Source of the DNA: an uncultured Collinsella sp.
Lineage (GTDB): Bacteria; Actinomycetota; Coriobacteriia; Coriobacteriales; Coriobacteriaceae
DNA length: 64,000 bases
Direction of reading: 5' to 3'
Assembly (NCBI GenBank): GCA_902478545.1
Contig: CABSLA010000002.1
Location: forward strand, 1 to 64,000
Both the position numbers and the translations under genes were made by a program. How positions within the stretch are numbered: the first letter of the stretch is position 1; each line of letters begins with the position of its first letter. Under the pieces are notes generated by a model. The model was given only the letters and a program-made list of their open reading frames with translations. It was not told the origin of the DNA and did not search any database. Below are positions 56,927 to 64,000 of this stretch, piece after piece.

Positions 56927-57631
56927 GTGACTCGAACCATTGACATCCCAACATACCAAACGGCTGTCGTGCGCAACTGCTCCCCTACGCTCGCAGGTAT
57001 CAAGCCGGCTTCGCTCTTTACCTATCCCGGCGTTTACGCCAACCAAAACGGAAAACCCAGCGCCGCCCATATCGAAGAGCGACGCTCTCGCCTGCTCGCC
57101 GTCATAACCCAATGCAACCGCGAGCTCCAGCCACTCGGGATCCATATGAGCGTTTTGGTCTGGCGCCCCTGCGGAGCGCTCATCTATGTGTACCGCCCTG
57201 CGGACCTCATGCGATACCTCTCCGACCCCCGTGCCACGACGGCGCTAGCCGCCGAAGGTTACGATGTCCACAACCTGCCCGCATCCCTGGTGCATCTCGC
57301 CGCGCGCATCACGCTGGCAAGCAGCAATGCCGCAGAAAGCGCCTATGACGGCAGCGTCTGCGCACTCGCGCGAAATAGACACTGCGATACGGGGTGCATA
57401 TGCGAGTTCCCCCACGAAATTGGCTATTTTTTGGGCTATCCCTACGAAGATGTCCATCAGTTTATCGTCCAGCACGGCGAAAACTATAAGGTCTTTGGCG
57501 CATGGAAGGTATACACAAACGTTGAGCAGGCGCTCACGACCTTCGATTCCTATCGCGCATGCACGCAATACCTTACCTACATCTATCAACAGGGCTGCAC
57601 CCTGGGACAACTTGTCCAGGCAACCCGATAG
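56927..57631 (+). CDS. DUF3793 family protein
   Basis: This 234-residue cytosolic protein has the DUF3793 pattern: an N-terminal CSPTLAGIKPASLF, a central CNRELQPLGIHMSVLVWRP, and the C-terminal CEFPHEIGYFLGYPYEDVHQFI and YKVFGAWKVYTN blocks. Several Cys and His residues (about 146-160) could bind a metal or haem. Genes of this family often neighbour flavodoxin; here one follows 46 bp downstream. The function is unknown; a link to iron, haem or flavin redox chemistry is inferred from context only. The start is GTG behind AAAGGAG. Confidence 0.86.
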   Translation: MTRTIDIPTYQTAVVRNCSPTLAGIKPASLFTYPGVYANQNGKPSAAHIEERRSRLLAVITQCNRELQPLGIHMSVLVWRPCGALIYVYRPADLMRYLSDPRATTALAAEGYDVHNLPASLVHLAARITLASSNAAESAYDGSVCALARNRHCDTGCICEFPHEIGYFLGYPYEDVHQFIVQHGENYKVFGAWKVYTNVEQALTTFDSYRACTQYLTYIYQQGCTLGQLVQATR

Positions 57632-57677
57632 AGCATACAAAACGCGGCCGCACGCCGCACAACCGAAAGGAAAACAT

Positions 57678-58097
57678 ATGAGCAAGATCGCCGTCGTCTA
57701 CTGGAGCGGTACAGGCAACACCGAGGCCATGGCAAACTTCGTTGCCGAGGGCGCAACCGGTGCCGGCGCCGAGGCAGAGGTCATCTCCTGCGCCGACTTC
57801 TCCGCAGACAAGGCCGCCAGCTATGACGCCATTGCCTTCGGCTGCCCCGCCATGGGCTCCGAGGAACTCGAGTACGATGAGTTCCAGCCGATGTGGGACG
57901 AGGTCAAGGAGACTCTCGGCGACAAGAAGGTCGTCCTCTTTGGCTCCTATTCGTGGGCCGAGGGCGAGTGGATGGACAACTGGAAGGCCGACGCCGACGA
58001 GGCGGGTGTTAACGTCGTCGATTCCGTCATTTGCTACGATGCGCCCGACGATGAGGGCGAGACCGCTTGCAAGGCCCTCGGAGCCGAGCTCGCGTAA
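57678..58097 (+). CDS. Short-chain flavodoxin
   Basis: This 139-residue flavodoxin binds FMN through the phosphate loop WSGTGNTEAMA (9-19), with the FMN-stacking segments FGCPAMGSEELEYDEFQP (about 56-73) and LFGSYSWAEGEWMDNW (about 88-103). The acidic surface is typical of an electron carrier. It is probably co-transcribed with DUF3793 and could replace ferredoxin under iron limitation. GAAAGGA precedes the ATG. Confidence 0.95.
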   Translation: MSKIAVVYWSGTGNTEAMANFVAEGATGAGAEAEVISCADFSADKAASYDAIAFGCPAMGSEELEYDEFQPMWDEVKETLGDKKVVLFGSYSWAEGEWMDNWKADADEAGVNVVDSVICYDAPDDEGETACKALGAELA

Positions 58098-58149
58098 CGA
58101 ACCCAGGACCTCCAAAAGAGTCTGCATCAAAGCGCATCCTTATCCCTAC

Positions 58150-58191
58150 AAAAGAGCGGGGGCTGGATTCAAGTCCAGCCCCCGCTCTTTT
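58150..58191. terminator. Strong bidirectional terminator
   Basis: An 18-bp near-perfect stem (AAAAGAGCGGGGGCTGGA and its complement) with T-runs on both strands separates the flavodoxin and ABC transporter operons. Confidence 0.92.
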
Positions 58192-58214
58192 ATAACGGCA
58201 GTTACACCAACCGG

Positions 58215-58967
58215 CTACGAGATATTGCCCAAGAACGCCTTGGTACGCTCGCTCTTGGGGTGGTCGAAGACCTCGCTCGGCGTACCCTCTTCCACAATGA
58301 CGCCGCCGTCCATAAAGACGACGCGGTCGGCGACGTCGCGGGCAAAGCCCATCTCGTGCGTCACGACGATCATGGTCATACCGTCGCGTGCCAGGTCGCG
58401 CATGACACCCAGAACGTCGCGAACCAGCTCGGGATCGAGTGCCGACGTGGCCTCGTCAAAGAGCATAACGTGAGGGTTCATCGACAGGGCGCGGGCGATG
58501 GCAACGCGCTGCTGCTGGCCGCCCGAGAGCTGGCTCGGCATAAAGTCGATACGCTCGGCAAGACCGACCTTGGTCAGCTCCTCGACGGCAATCTTCTCGG
58601 CCTCTTCCTTGCTGCGCTTGAGCACCTTCTGCTGCGCGAGCATGACGTTCTTTTTGACTGACAGGTGCGGGAACAAATTGAACTGCTGGAACACCATGCC
58701 CAAGTGCGTACGCACCTTATTGAGGTCAACGCCCTTGGCGCACACGTCCACGCCCTCAACGACAATCGAGCCGCTCGTGGGATGCTCCAGACGATTGATG
58801 CAGCGAAGCATCGTCGACTTGCCCGAGCCCGAAGGACCCAGGACTACGACGACCTCGCCCTTGTGCACATCCAGATCGATATCGCGCAGGACCACGTTAT
58901 CGCCAAAGGCCTTCTGGAGGTTCTTGATGCTGACGACGACCTCGTTCGAGTTATTGGTTTCGCTCAT
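58215..58967 (-). CDS. Polar amino acid ABC transporter ATP-binding protein
   Basis: This 250-residue ATPase of the GlnQ/HisP type has Walker A GPSGSGKST (about 44), Q-loop VFQQFNLFPHLSV, signature LSGGQQQRVAIARAL (about 148) and Walker B VMLFDEATSALDPE. It energises uptake of a polar amino acid together with the permease 12 bp upstream and the binding lipoprotein before that. AAGGAGG precedes the ATG. Confidence 0.95.
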   Translation of the reverse strand: MSETNNSNEVVVSIKNLQKAFGDNVVLRDIDLDVHKGEVVVVLGPSGSGKSTMLRCINRLEHPTSGSIVVEGVDVCAKGVDLNKVRTHLGMVFQQFNLFPHLSVKKNVMLAQQKVLKRSKEEAEKIAVEELTKVGLAERIDFMPSQLSGGQQQRVAIARALSMNPHVMLFDEATSALDPELVRDVLGVMRDLARDGMTMIVVTHEMGFARDVADRVVFMDGGVIVEEGTPSEVFDHPKSERTKAFLGNIS

Positions 58968-58979
58968 GATAGGACCTCC

Positions 58980-60341
58980 TTACAGACCGGCGATGTGATC
59001 GGCGGGCGTCGCGACGACCTGTCCGGCGCTCTTGGCGGGACGCTTCTTCTTAGTTTCGGCCGTGCCCAAAAGCCTCGCCTCAAGGCCGCTCACCAAGCGA
59101 GCGAGCGGCAGGGTGATGACCAGATAGAACAGGGCGGCAACCACGTACGGTGTAATAGAGCCCGTCGTGGCCACGATGGTGCGGGCGTTCATGACGATCT
59201 CGACCACGCCCACGGCCGCGAGCAGCGACGTATCCTTGTAAAGCAGGATGAACTCACTGGTCAACGTTGGCAGGACATTGCGGAACGTCTGCGGAATCAT
59301 AACGTAGAGCAGTGTCTGGAAGGCGTTCATGCCCAGCGAGCGCGCAGCCTCGTTCTGGCCCTTGGGGATCGACTGAATACCGGCACGGAAGATCTCGCAC
59401 AGGTAGGCGGACGAGTTCATGGCCATGACGATGACGCCCAGCACATAGTCGTCAACCTTGACGCCGGCCAGCGGCAGGCCAAAGAACGCGATGTAGATCT
59501 GCAGGAACGCCGGCGTACCGCGAATGATATTCACATAGATACCGGCAAGGCAACGCAGGATGCGCGACTTGGAGATGCGCATGAGCGACAGGGCGAAACC
59601 GAAGGGAATTGCCAGCGGAAACGCCACGAGCACGATCGAGAGCGACATGAGGAAGCCTTTGAAGACGATCGGCAGGCTCTGGACCAAAATGACCGGGTTC
59701 AGGAACAGGCGAAGGAACATGTTGGAATTCCATGCCTCGACCCACGGCTGCTCCTTAAGGTCGGCCAGGAAGTTATCGAATGCCGTCACGCCCTTGATCT
59801 CCACCGACGGAATCTTGGAGATCTTCTTGGTCGAACCATCGGCCAAAGTGTAGGTGCCGCTAAAGGCCTCGTCGCCGCCCTCGACGGGGAAGGTCACGCC
59901 GTAAACCTCGACACGGAAAAAGCCGCCGGCAGGCGCCGTCTCGCCAAAGTCAATCTTGAGCGTCTGGCCGTCAGCCTTGCACGTGGGTTTCATGGGCGTA
60001 CGATCCATGAGGTCCTCGCCCGAGAGCATCGTCAATCGCGTGTCATCGGTACCAAACGTCGTGCCGTCGACAAACGTCAAAGAAAGACCGCTCAGCTCCT
60101 CGTCGGCATCGGCCTGAACTTCCCAGGTAATGCGCGTCTCGGTGCCGCCGACCACATCGCTGCCCGAACCGGTGTTGGGTCGGGCGGTAATCTTTGCGGT
60201 CTCAAGCGCCTGGGCGGTCGTGGGCGCATATGCCCCCGCGCACACCAGCGCGAGCGCCACGGCCATGACGCAGGCTAGCTTTTGGAGCAAGACGGGCAGT
60301 GGAAAACGCTGCTCAGCGGCCCCTTTGTTCAGTCGAGACAA
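58980..60341 (-). CDS. Amino acid ABC transporter permease with large N-terminal extracytoplasmic domain
   Basis: This 453-residue permease is twice the usual size. The last 235 residues are a normal HisM/GlnP-type permease with the EAA-like loop EAARSLGMNAFQTLLYVMIPQ. In front are a signal-anchor helix (about 20-38) and an added, probably external beta-rich domain of about 150 residues (about 45-190, including ETRITWEVQADADEELSGLS). I chose the TTG at 60341, behind TAGGAG; no better start is visible upstream. Operon order is binding protein - permease - ATPase. The extra domain might interact with the binding protein. Confidence 0.87.
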   Translation of the reverse strand: MSRLNKGAAEQRFPLPVLLQKLACVMAVALALVCAGAYAPTTAQALETAKITARPNTGSGSDVVGGTETRITWEVQADADEELSGLSLTFVDGTTFGTDDTRLTMLSGEDLMDRTPMKPTCKADGQTLKIDFGETAPAGGFFRVEVYGVTFPVEGGDEAFSGTYTLADGSTKKISKIPSVEIKGVTAFDNFLADLKEQPWVEAWNSNMFLRLFLNPVILVQSLPIVFKGFLMSLSIVLVAFPLAIPFGFALSLMRISKSRILRCLAGIYVNIIRGTPAFLQIYIAFFGLPLAGVKVDDYVLGVIVMAMNSSAYLCEIFRAGIQSIPKGQNEAARSLGMNAFQTLLYVMIPQTFRNVLPTLTSEFILLYKDTSLLAAVGVVEIVMNARTIVATTGSITPYVVAALFYLVITLPLARLVSGLEARLLGTAETKKKRPAKSAGQVVATPADHIAGL

Positions 60342-60406
60342 GGTGGCTCCTATCGTAGAAGTTGCCGGCAAAACGAGACGGAAACGCTCTCCGTCAAGAG
60401 AAGCGC

Positions 60407-60437
60407 AAAGGCCCTCTCCGCAAAACGGAAAGGGCCC
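60407..60437 (-). terminator. Attenuating hairpin between binding protein and permease genes
   Basis: On the minus strand GGCCCTTTCCG pairs with CGGAGAGGGCC (one mismatch) around a short loop, followed by TTTGC. It probably terminates part of the transcripts so that the binding protein is made in excess over the permease. Confidence 0.6.
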
Positions 60438-60458
60438 GCGCGCAATCAAGTAGTTATT

Positions 60459-61319
60459 TTACTTGATGTTGTACTTAGCCATGAGGGCGTCGACGGTACC
60501 GTCGTCGGTCAGGTCCTTGATAGCCTGGTTGATGTCGTCCTTGAGCTTGGTGTTGCCCTGGTTGATGGCGATGGCGTACTCCTCGCCGGTGCTGATCTGC
60601 TTGATGGTCTGGCAGGTGTTGAACTGCTCGGCGGTCAGCTGGCTGGCAACGGAGCGGTTGGTGACTACGGCGTCGCCCTTATCGGACTGCAGGGCGCTGA
60701 AGCACTCGGTGGCGTCCTTGTAGGGGACGATCTTGGCCTTGGGGAAGTTCTCCTGGGCAAAGGCCTCGGCGGTCGAGCCAGACTGGACGATGATGGTAGC
60801 GTCGGCGTTGTTGAGCTTCTCGCTGTAGTTGTCGGCCGTGATGTCGGTGTTATCGACCTTGGTCACGATAGCCTGATCGTCCATGTAGTAGGAATCAGAG
60901 AAAGTGACTTCCTTCTCACGCTCGGGCGTGTCGGTGATAGCCGCGATGGAAACGTCATACTTGGCGCCCGAAGCGACGCCCGGAACCAGCGTGTCAAAGT
61001 CATTGTTGACGTACTCGACATCCAGACCCAGCTTGTCACCGATAGCCTTGATGAGCTCAAGGTCAAAGCCCTGGTAGTCGCCGTTGTCATCCTTGTACTC
61101 AAACGGCGCGTACTCGGCAGAGGTGCCGACGGTCAGCGTGCCGTCCTTGACGAGCGCGTACTCCTTGGAGCCGTCGACCTTCTCGACCTTAGCGTCGTCA
61201 GAGCTGCTGGGACCGGCATCAGAACCAGAGGTGGCGTTGGACGAACCGCAGCCCGTCAGAGCAAGGGCGAGTGCCATAGCACCCGTGGCGGCAAATGCGC
61301 CAAGCTTCTTCAGCTTCAT
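60459..61319 (-). CDS. Amino acid ABC transporter substrate-binding lipoprotein
   Basis: This 286-residue lipoprotein has a signal peptide with lipobox LTGC (Cys24), a Ser/Asp-rich linker, and a type II periplasmic-binding fold of family 3: LTVGTSAEYAPFEYKDDNGDYQGFDLELIKAIG (about 64-96) and SGAKYDVSIAAITDTPEREKEVTFSDSYY. The family fits cystine-, glutamine- or basic amino acid-binding proteins; the ligand cannot be fixed from sequence. I chose the ATG at 61319 behind GGAAGGAG. Confidence 0.93.
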   Translation of the reverse strand: MKLKKLGAFAATGAMALALALTGCGSSNATSGSDAGPSSSDDAKVEKVDGSKEYALVKDGTLTVGTSAEYAPFEYKDDNGDYQGFDLELIKAIGDKLGLDVEYVNNDFDTLVPGVASGAKYDVSIAAITDTPEREKEVTFSDSYYMDDQAIVTKVDNTDITADNYSEKLNNADATIIVQSGSTAEAFAQENFPKAKIVPYKDATECFSALQSDKGDAVVTNRSVASQLTAEQFNTCQTIKQISTGEEYAIAINQGNTKLKDDINQAIKDLTDDGTVDALMAKYNIK

Positions 61320-61466
61320 AATCAGTCTCCTTCCGGTGACCTCGTTTGATTCAGAGGTCTGCAAAAACTGTTGGCTATTATGCACCCGGAATTACGAATC
61401 TGCAATGAGAAAACTGATTGAAACAAACCCATAACGTGAATGGAATACTCTACTTTGTGACAGTCA

Positions 61467-62333
61467 TTACTGCTGCAATGACCTTAATAGTCTAATTTCA
61501 GCTGCATAACCTGCAAGTTCGTTCGGAGTCTCCAAAATAAACGGCAGCGAACGCAAGTGGCCATTCGATACAATATTCTGCATAACCTGCATACCGCCAC
61601 CAAATTCCTCGCTGCCAAGGTATCCCTTGCCGATGCACTCGTGACGATCTTTATGGGCGCCACAAGGGTTCTTCGAATCGTTGATGTGTACGGCATGCAA
61701 GCGATCGATACCCACCACGCGGTCGAACTCGTCGAGTACGCCGTCCAGATCATGGATGATGTCGTAGCCGGCATCGCTCACATGGCAGGTGTCTAGGCAA
61801 ACGCCCAGCTTGGCCGACAGCTCGGGGCGTTTGCCGGCAACACCCTCAATGATGAGCGCCAGTTCCTCAAAGCTGCGGCCCACCTCGGTGCCCTTGCCCG
61901 ACATGGTCTCGAGCAGCACCGTCGTCTGCTGGCCCTCAAACATCACCTGACACAGGGCATCGACAATCATCTGAATGCCGGCGTCGGAGCCCTGCCCCAC
62001 ATGCGCACCGGGATGGAAGTTGTAGTAGTTGCCGGGCAGCGCCTCCATGCGCCGCAGGTCCTCTGCCATAGCCTCCAAGGCGAACTCGCGCGCCCGCTCT
62101 TTGGCAGAACAGGGGTTGTAGGTATACGGGGCATGCGCCACCAGCGGTCCAAAGTCGTTTTGCGACATAAGCTCGCGCAGAGCCGCCACGTCATCCATGT
62201 CAAGGTCTTTTGCCTTGCCACCGCGCGGGTTGCGCGTAAAGAACGCAAAGGTATTGGCGCCAATGGACAGCGCCGTCTCCCCCATTGCCCGATAGCCCTT
62301 CGTCGTCGAAAGATGACACCCGATCGTCAGCAT
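61467..62333 (-). CDS. nfo: Endonuclease IV
   Basis: This 288-residue AP endonuclease has the TIM-barrel signatures GCHLSTTKGYRAMGETAL at the N-terminus, NFHPGAHVG (about 110), CLDTCHVSDAGYD (about 179) and ETMSGKGTEVG (about 150), with the metal-binding His, Glu and Asp residues in place. It nicks DNA 5' to abasic sites in base-excision repair. I chose the ATG at 62333, behind GAGGGAG; the frame extends 28 codons further into the upstream palindromic repeat without a ribosome site. Confidence 0.93.
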   Translation of the reverse strand: MLTIGCHLSTTKGYRAMGETALSIGANTFAFFTRNPRGGKAKDLDMDDVAALRELMSQNDFGPLVAHAPYTYNPCSAKERAREFALEAMAEDLRRMEALPGNYYNFHPGAHVGQGSDAGIQMIVDALCQVMFEGQQTTVLLETMSGKGTEVGRSFEELALIIEGVAGKRPELSAKLGVCLDTCHVSDAGYDIIHDLDGVLDEFDRVVGIDRLHAVHINDSKNPCGAHKDRHECIGKGYLGSEEFGGGMQVMQNIVSNGHLRSLPFILETPNELAGYAAEIRLLRSLQQ

Positions 62334-62354
62334 CTCCAACTCCCTCTTCATCAG

Positions 62355-62437
62355 TTGCGGTGAAATACGGTCTATTGGTGCCTTATTTTGGCGCAAACAG
62401 ACCGTATTCCACCGCAAGTTATAAAAGGGGCATCAGG
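62355..62437. repeat. Family C palindromic repeat copy 1
   Basis: TTGCGGTGAAATACGGTCT (62355-62373) pairs with 62399-62417 (one mismatch), followed by the tail TTATAAAAGGGGCATCAGGA. The outer stem and tail are identical to copy 2 at 63522-63605, but the inner stem differs. It lies between nfo and the Gfo/Idh/MocA gene. Confidence 0.8.
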
Positions 62438-62485
62438 AGCAAAGGCCTCCAGGCATTCCAAGCGCTGGCGCCATGCCCCCACGCC

Positions 62486-63505
62486 CTAAAGTTTCAAGCG
62501 AATCGCATCGATGATGTGCGCACAGCGCTGTGTGGCGGCAAGGGGCATGACGGGACTCTCGAGTTTCCCCGCCCGGATGAGCTGGGTCGCATGCTGGATT
62601 TCGCCGTAGAAATCATCGACCTCAAACGGGGCATTTATTTCGAGCATTCGTCCGTCGGAGTACTTCACATAGGCGAGCTCGGGACGATGGAGGCGCTCGA
62701 TTTCCAACGAGCCTCGCTCGCAGTCAATCGTTAAGCGGCTTTCATATGCAGCTTTGCCGTCGCACGCCATATGAATGGGTATGCCGCCGACGCTCATACG
62801 AATCTCGTCGACCCAATCAACGCGGCCGTCCGATACGTCACGCCAGCAAACTTCACGAGACGAAACATCGCACGCACCCGCAAGCAGATCATCAAACCAC
62901 CCGACCGCATAGCAGCCCATGTCATATAGACAGCCACCCTGCAACGGGTCGAGCAGATAACTCGAAGGGGGCTCACCATAATCAAGTTTTTGCACGCTTT
63001 CGATCGAAACGATACGGCCGAGCTCACCCGACGCAAGCAAGTCCTTCACGCGAGTGCGCATCGGGCAAAACCGATTCTTCATCGCCTCCATAAACAGCAC
63101 GCCGCGCTCACGGGAAACGGAGGCGATCGCATGGGCCTCTTCTTCATTCAAAACGGCCGGCTTTTCGCACAGCACGGCCTTTCCCGCGCGTAGTGCCCGA
63201 CAGACCCAATGCGCATGCATGCCATGCGGAAGAGCCAAGTAGATTACGTCGACATCGGGGTCGGCAATCAACGCATCATAAGCCGCATCGCCGTTATCGT
63301 CAGCTGTGGCATAACTGTGCACGGCATCAATCGAAAACGCCCTGCAAAACTCCTCAACATGCGAAGGAGTGCGACCGGCGGCAGCCACAAGCCGTGCCCC
63401 GTCCACCTCCTTGAGCGACGATGCAAATCGATGCGAAATGCGCCCAGCGCCCAAAACGCCCCAACGAACCTCACGCGAATCATTACGTAAACCTCGGTCA
63501 CCCAC
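62486..63505 (-). CDS. Gfo/Idh/MocA family oxidoreductase
   Basis: This 339-residue NAD(P)-dependent dehydrogenase has the Rossmann opening WGVLGAGRISHRFASSL (about 15-31), the family lysine in LCEKPAVLNEEEA (about 110-122), and the C-terminal beta-sheet domain with LLDPLQGGCLYDMGCYAVGW. Relatives oxidise sugars, inositols or trans-dihydrodiols; the substrate is unknown. The start is GTG with GGGAGG upstream. The gene is bracketed by two copies of the same palindromic repeat in one orientation (62355 and 63522). Confidence 0.9.
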   Translation of the reverse strand: MGDRGLRNDSREVRWGVLGAGRISHRFASSLKEVDGARLVAAAGRTPSHVEEFCRAFSIDAVHSYATADDNGDAAYDALIADPDVDVIYLALPHGMHAHWVCRALRAGKAVLCEKPAVLNEEEAHAIASVSRERGVLFMEAMKNRFCPMRTRVKDLLASGELGRIVSIESVQKLDYGEPPSSYLLDPLQGGCLYDMGCYAVGWFDDLLAGACDVSSREVCWRDVSDGRVDWVDEIRMSVGGIPIHMACDGKAAYESRLTIDCERGSLEIERLHRPELAYVKYSDGRMLEINAPFEVDDFYGEIQHATQLIRAGKLESPVMPLAATQRCAHIIDAIRLKL

Positions 63506-63521
63506 GATAGCCTCCCATCAG

Positions 63522-63605
63522 TTGCGGTGAAATAGTTCCTGTTTGGCCCCTATTCTGCCGCAAACAGGAACTATTCCACCGCAAGTTATAAAAGGGGCAT
63601 CAGGA
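63522..63605. repeat. Family C palindromic repeat copy 2
   Basis: TTGCGGTGAAATAGTTCCTG (63522-63541) pairs with the arm ending at 63584, followed by the same tail TTATAAAAGGGGCATCAGGA as copy 1. The tail overlaps the stop codon of the aldo/keto reductase gene. Confidence 0.8.
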
Positions 63606-64000
63606 ACGCGTTTTGCAAAAGGCTTTAAGCGCAGCCGTTACGGGGCCAGGCTGAAAACGGCGGCGTACGTCGTCCAAGCGCCCGGGGATATCGATGTGCT
63701 GCGGGCAGTGACGTGCGCATTTGCCGCACTTGACGCAATTGCTCACCAGCTTGGGCTCGTTCGTCCGCACCGCGCTCGCCGTAAAGTATTGCGACAGGCC
63801 CGTAAACCAGCTGTGCGCATAGCTCGCGTTGTAGGCGCCAAAGCAGCCGGGGATATTGATGCCCTTGGGGCACGGCATGCAGTAGCCGCACCCCGTACAG
63901 GGCACGCGATTCGATTTCTCAAACTCTCCCAGCACACGTGCGATGGTGTCGAGCTGCTCTGTTGTCATCGAATCCGGCAGTGCGCGATCCGCCAATGCCG
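63600..64000 (-). CDS. Aldo/keto reductase with 4Fe-4S ferredoxin domain (C-terminal part)
   Basis: The last 133 or so codons of a gene that continues beyond the window edge are present. The visible part holds two ferredoxin-type clusters: CTGCGYCMPCPKGINIP and CVKCGKCARHCPQHIDIP. Both are typical of the C-terminal domain of the aldo/keto reductase/4Fe-4S fusion family. The helical segment EQLDTIARVLGEFEK before them fits the end of the reductase barrel. Its stop codon lies inside a palindromic repeat tail, so the last residues may be repeat-derived. Confidence 0.85.
   Translation of the reverse strand, partial: ALADRALPDSMTTEQLDTIARVLGEFEKSNRVPCTGCGYCMPCPKGINIPGCFGAYNASYAHSWFTGLSQYFTASAVRTNEPKLVSNCVKCGKCARHCPQHIDIPGRLDDVRRRFQPGPVTAALKAFCKTRS

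Noticed and set aside
61957..62363. Long open frames antisense to nfo and to many other genes
   Set aside because: They have no ribosome sites, follow the third-codon GC bias of the opposite strand and resemble no family.

Overview
The window looks like chromosomal DNA of a gut Coriobacteriia (Actinomycetota), most likely a Collinsella-type organism. This is an inference from high-GC codon use, many TTG/GTG starts behind strong AGGAGG-like ribosome sites, an LPxTG-anchored dipeptidase, ECF transport, DUF3793 next to flavodoxin, and several intergenic palindromic repeats. I see no rRNA, tRNA, CRISPR array, transposase or prophage. Most of the 62 protein genes are recognisable housekeeping or transport genes.

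Layout. 0.1-10.9 kb: HIT protein; an esterase plus two MFS transporters opposite a MerR regulator; exonuclease VII; a membrane Zn-peptidase; RNase D; a lipid kinase followed by a 30-residue membrane peptide. 11-17.5 kb: LPxTG-anchored C69 dipeptidase, then a Trp-Trp-Trp leader peptide and attenuator ahead of an ECF transporter (two TrpP-like S components, a fused EcfAA' ATPase, EcfT). 17.6-21.9 kb: D-aspartate ligase and aspartate racemase (cell-wall cross-bridge), MOSC protein, coiled-coil peptidoglycan hydrolase. 21.9-26.1 kb: Ser/Thr kinase, small regulator, Tat-type lipoprotein, small membrane protein, M20 amidohydrolase. 26.2-30.5 kb: a lysine riboswitch driving an in-frame lysA-dapA fusion, dapB and dapH. 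30.5-43.6 kb: RelE-type toxin-antitoxin, nucleoid-associated protein, DUF2974 hydrolase, L-lactate dehydrogenase, aminotransferase, NAD synthetase, two lineage-specific proteins, EttA and an SdpRI-like pair. 43.9-53.5 kb: TcdA, TatD, an AT-rich MITE-like element, a fructosamine-kinase-like PfkB with two HAD phosphatases, a three-gene island (unknown, ClpP-like, VirD4-like) and Pgi. 53.6-64 kb: a shrunken Fe-ADH-like gene, an SOS-type Y-family polymerase with YolD, a copper-type HMA protein, DUF3793 with flavodoxin, a polar amino-acid ABC transporter with an unusual permease, endonuclease IV, a Gfo/Idh/MocA oxidoreductase and the end of a ferredoxin-type aldo/keto reductase.

How the parts connect. 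Two amino-acid circuits stand out. The tryptophan importer appears to be switched by ribosome stalling on three Trp codons. Lysine/DAP synthesis appears to be switched by lysine binding to an L-box that controls translation of a fused first-and-last-step enzyme. The M20 amidohydrolase and the class I aminotransferase could supply the missing DapL and PatA steps of the acetylase DAP route.

Structural signal. Several families of short palindromic repeats (about 30-110 bp) lie between genes. In three places one isolated gene is bracketed by two copies of the same family (32.4/33.6 kb, 53.6/54.3 kb, 62.4/63.5 kb), which suggests repeat-flanked single-gene cassettes or hot spots. All functions were read from the sequence without database searches.
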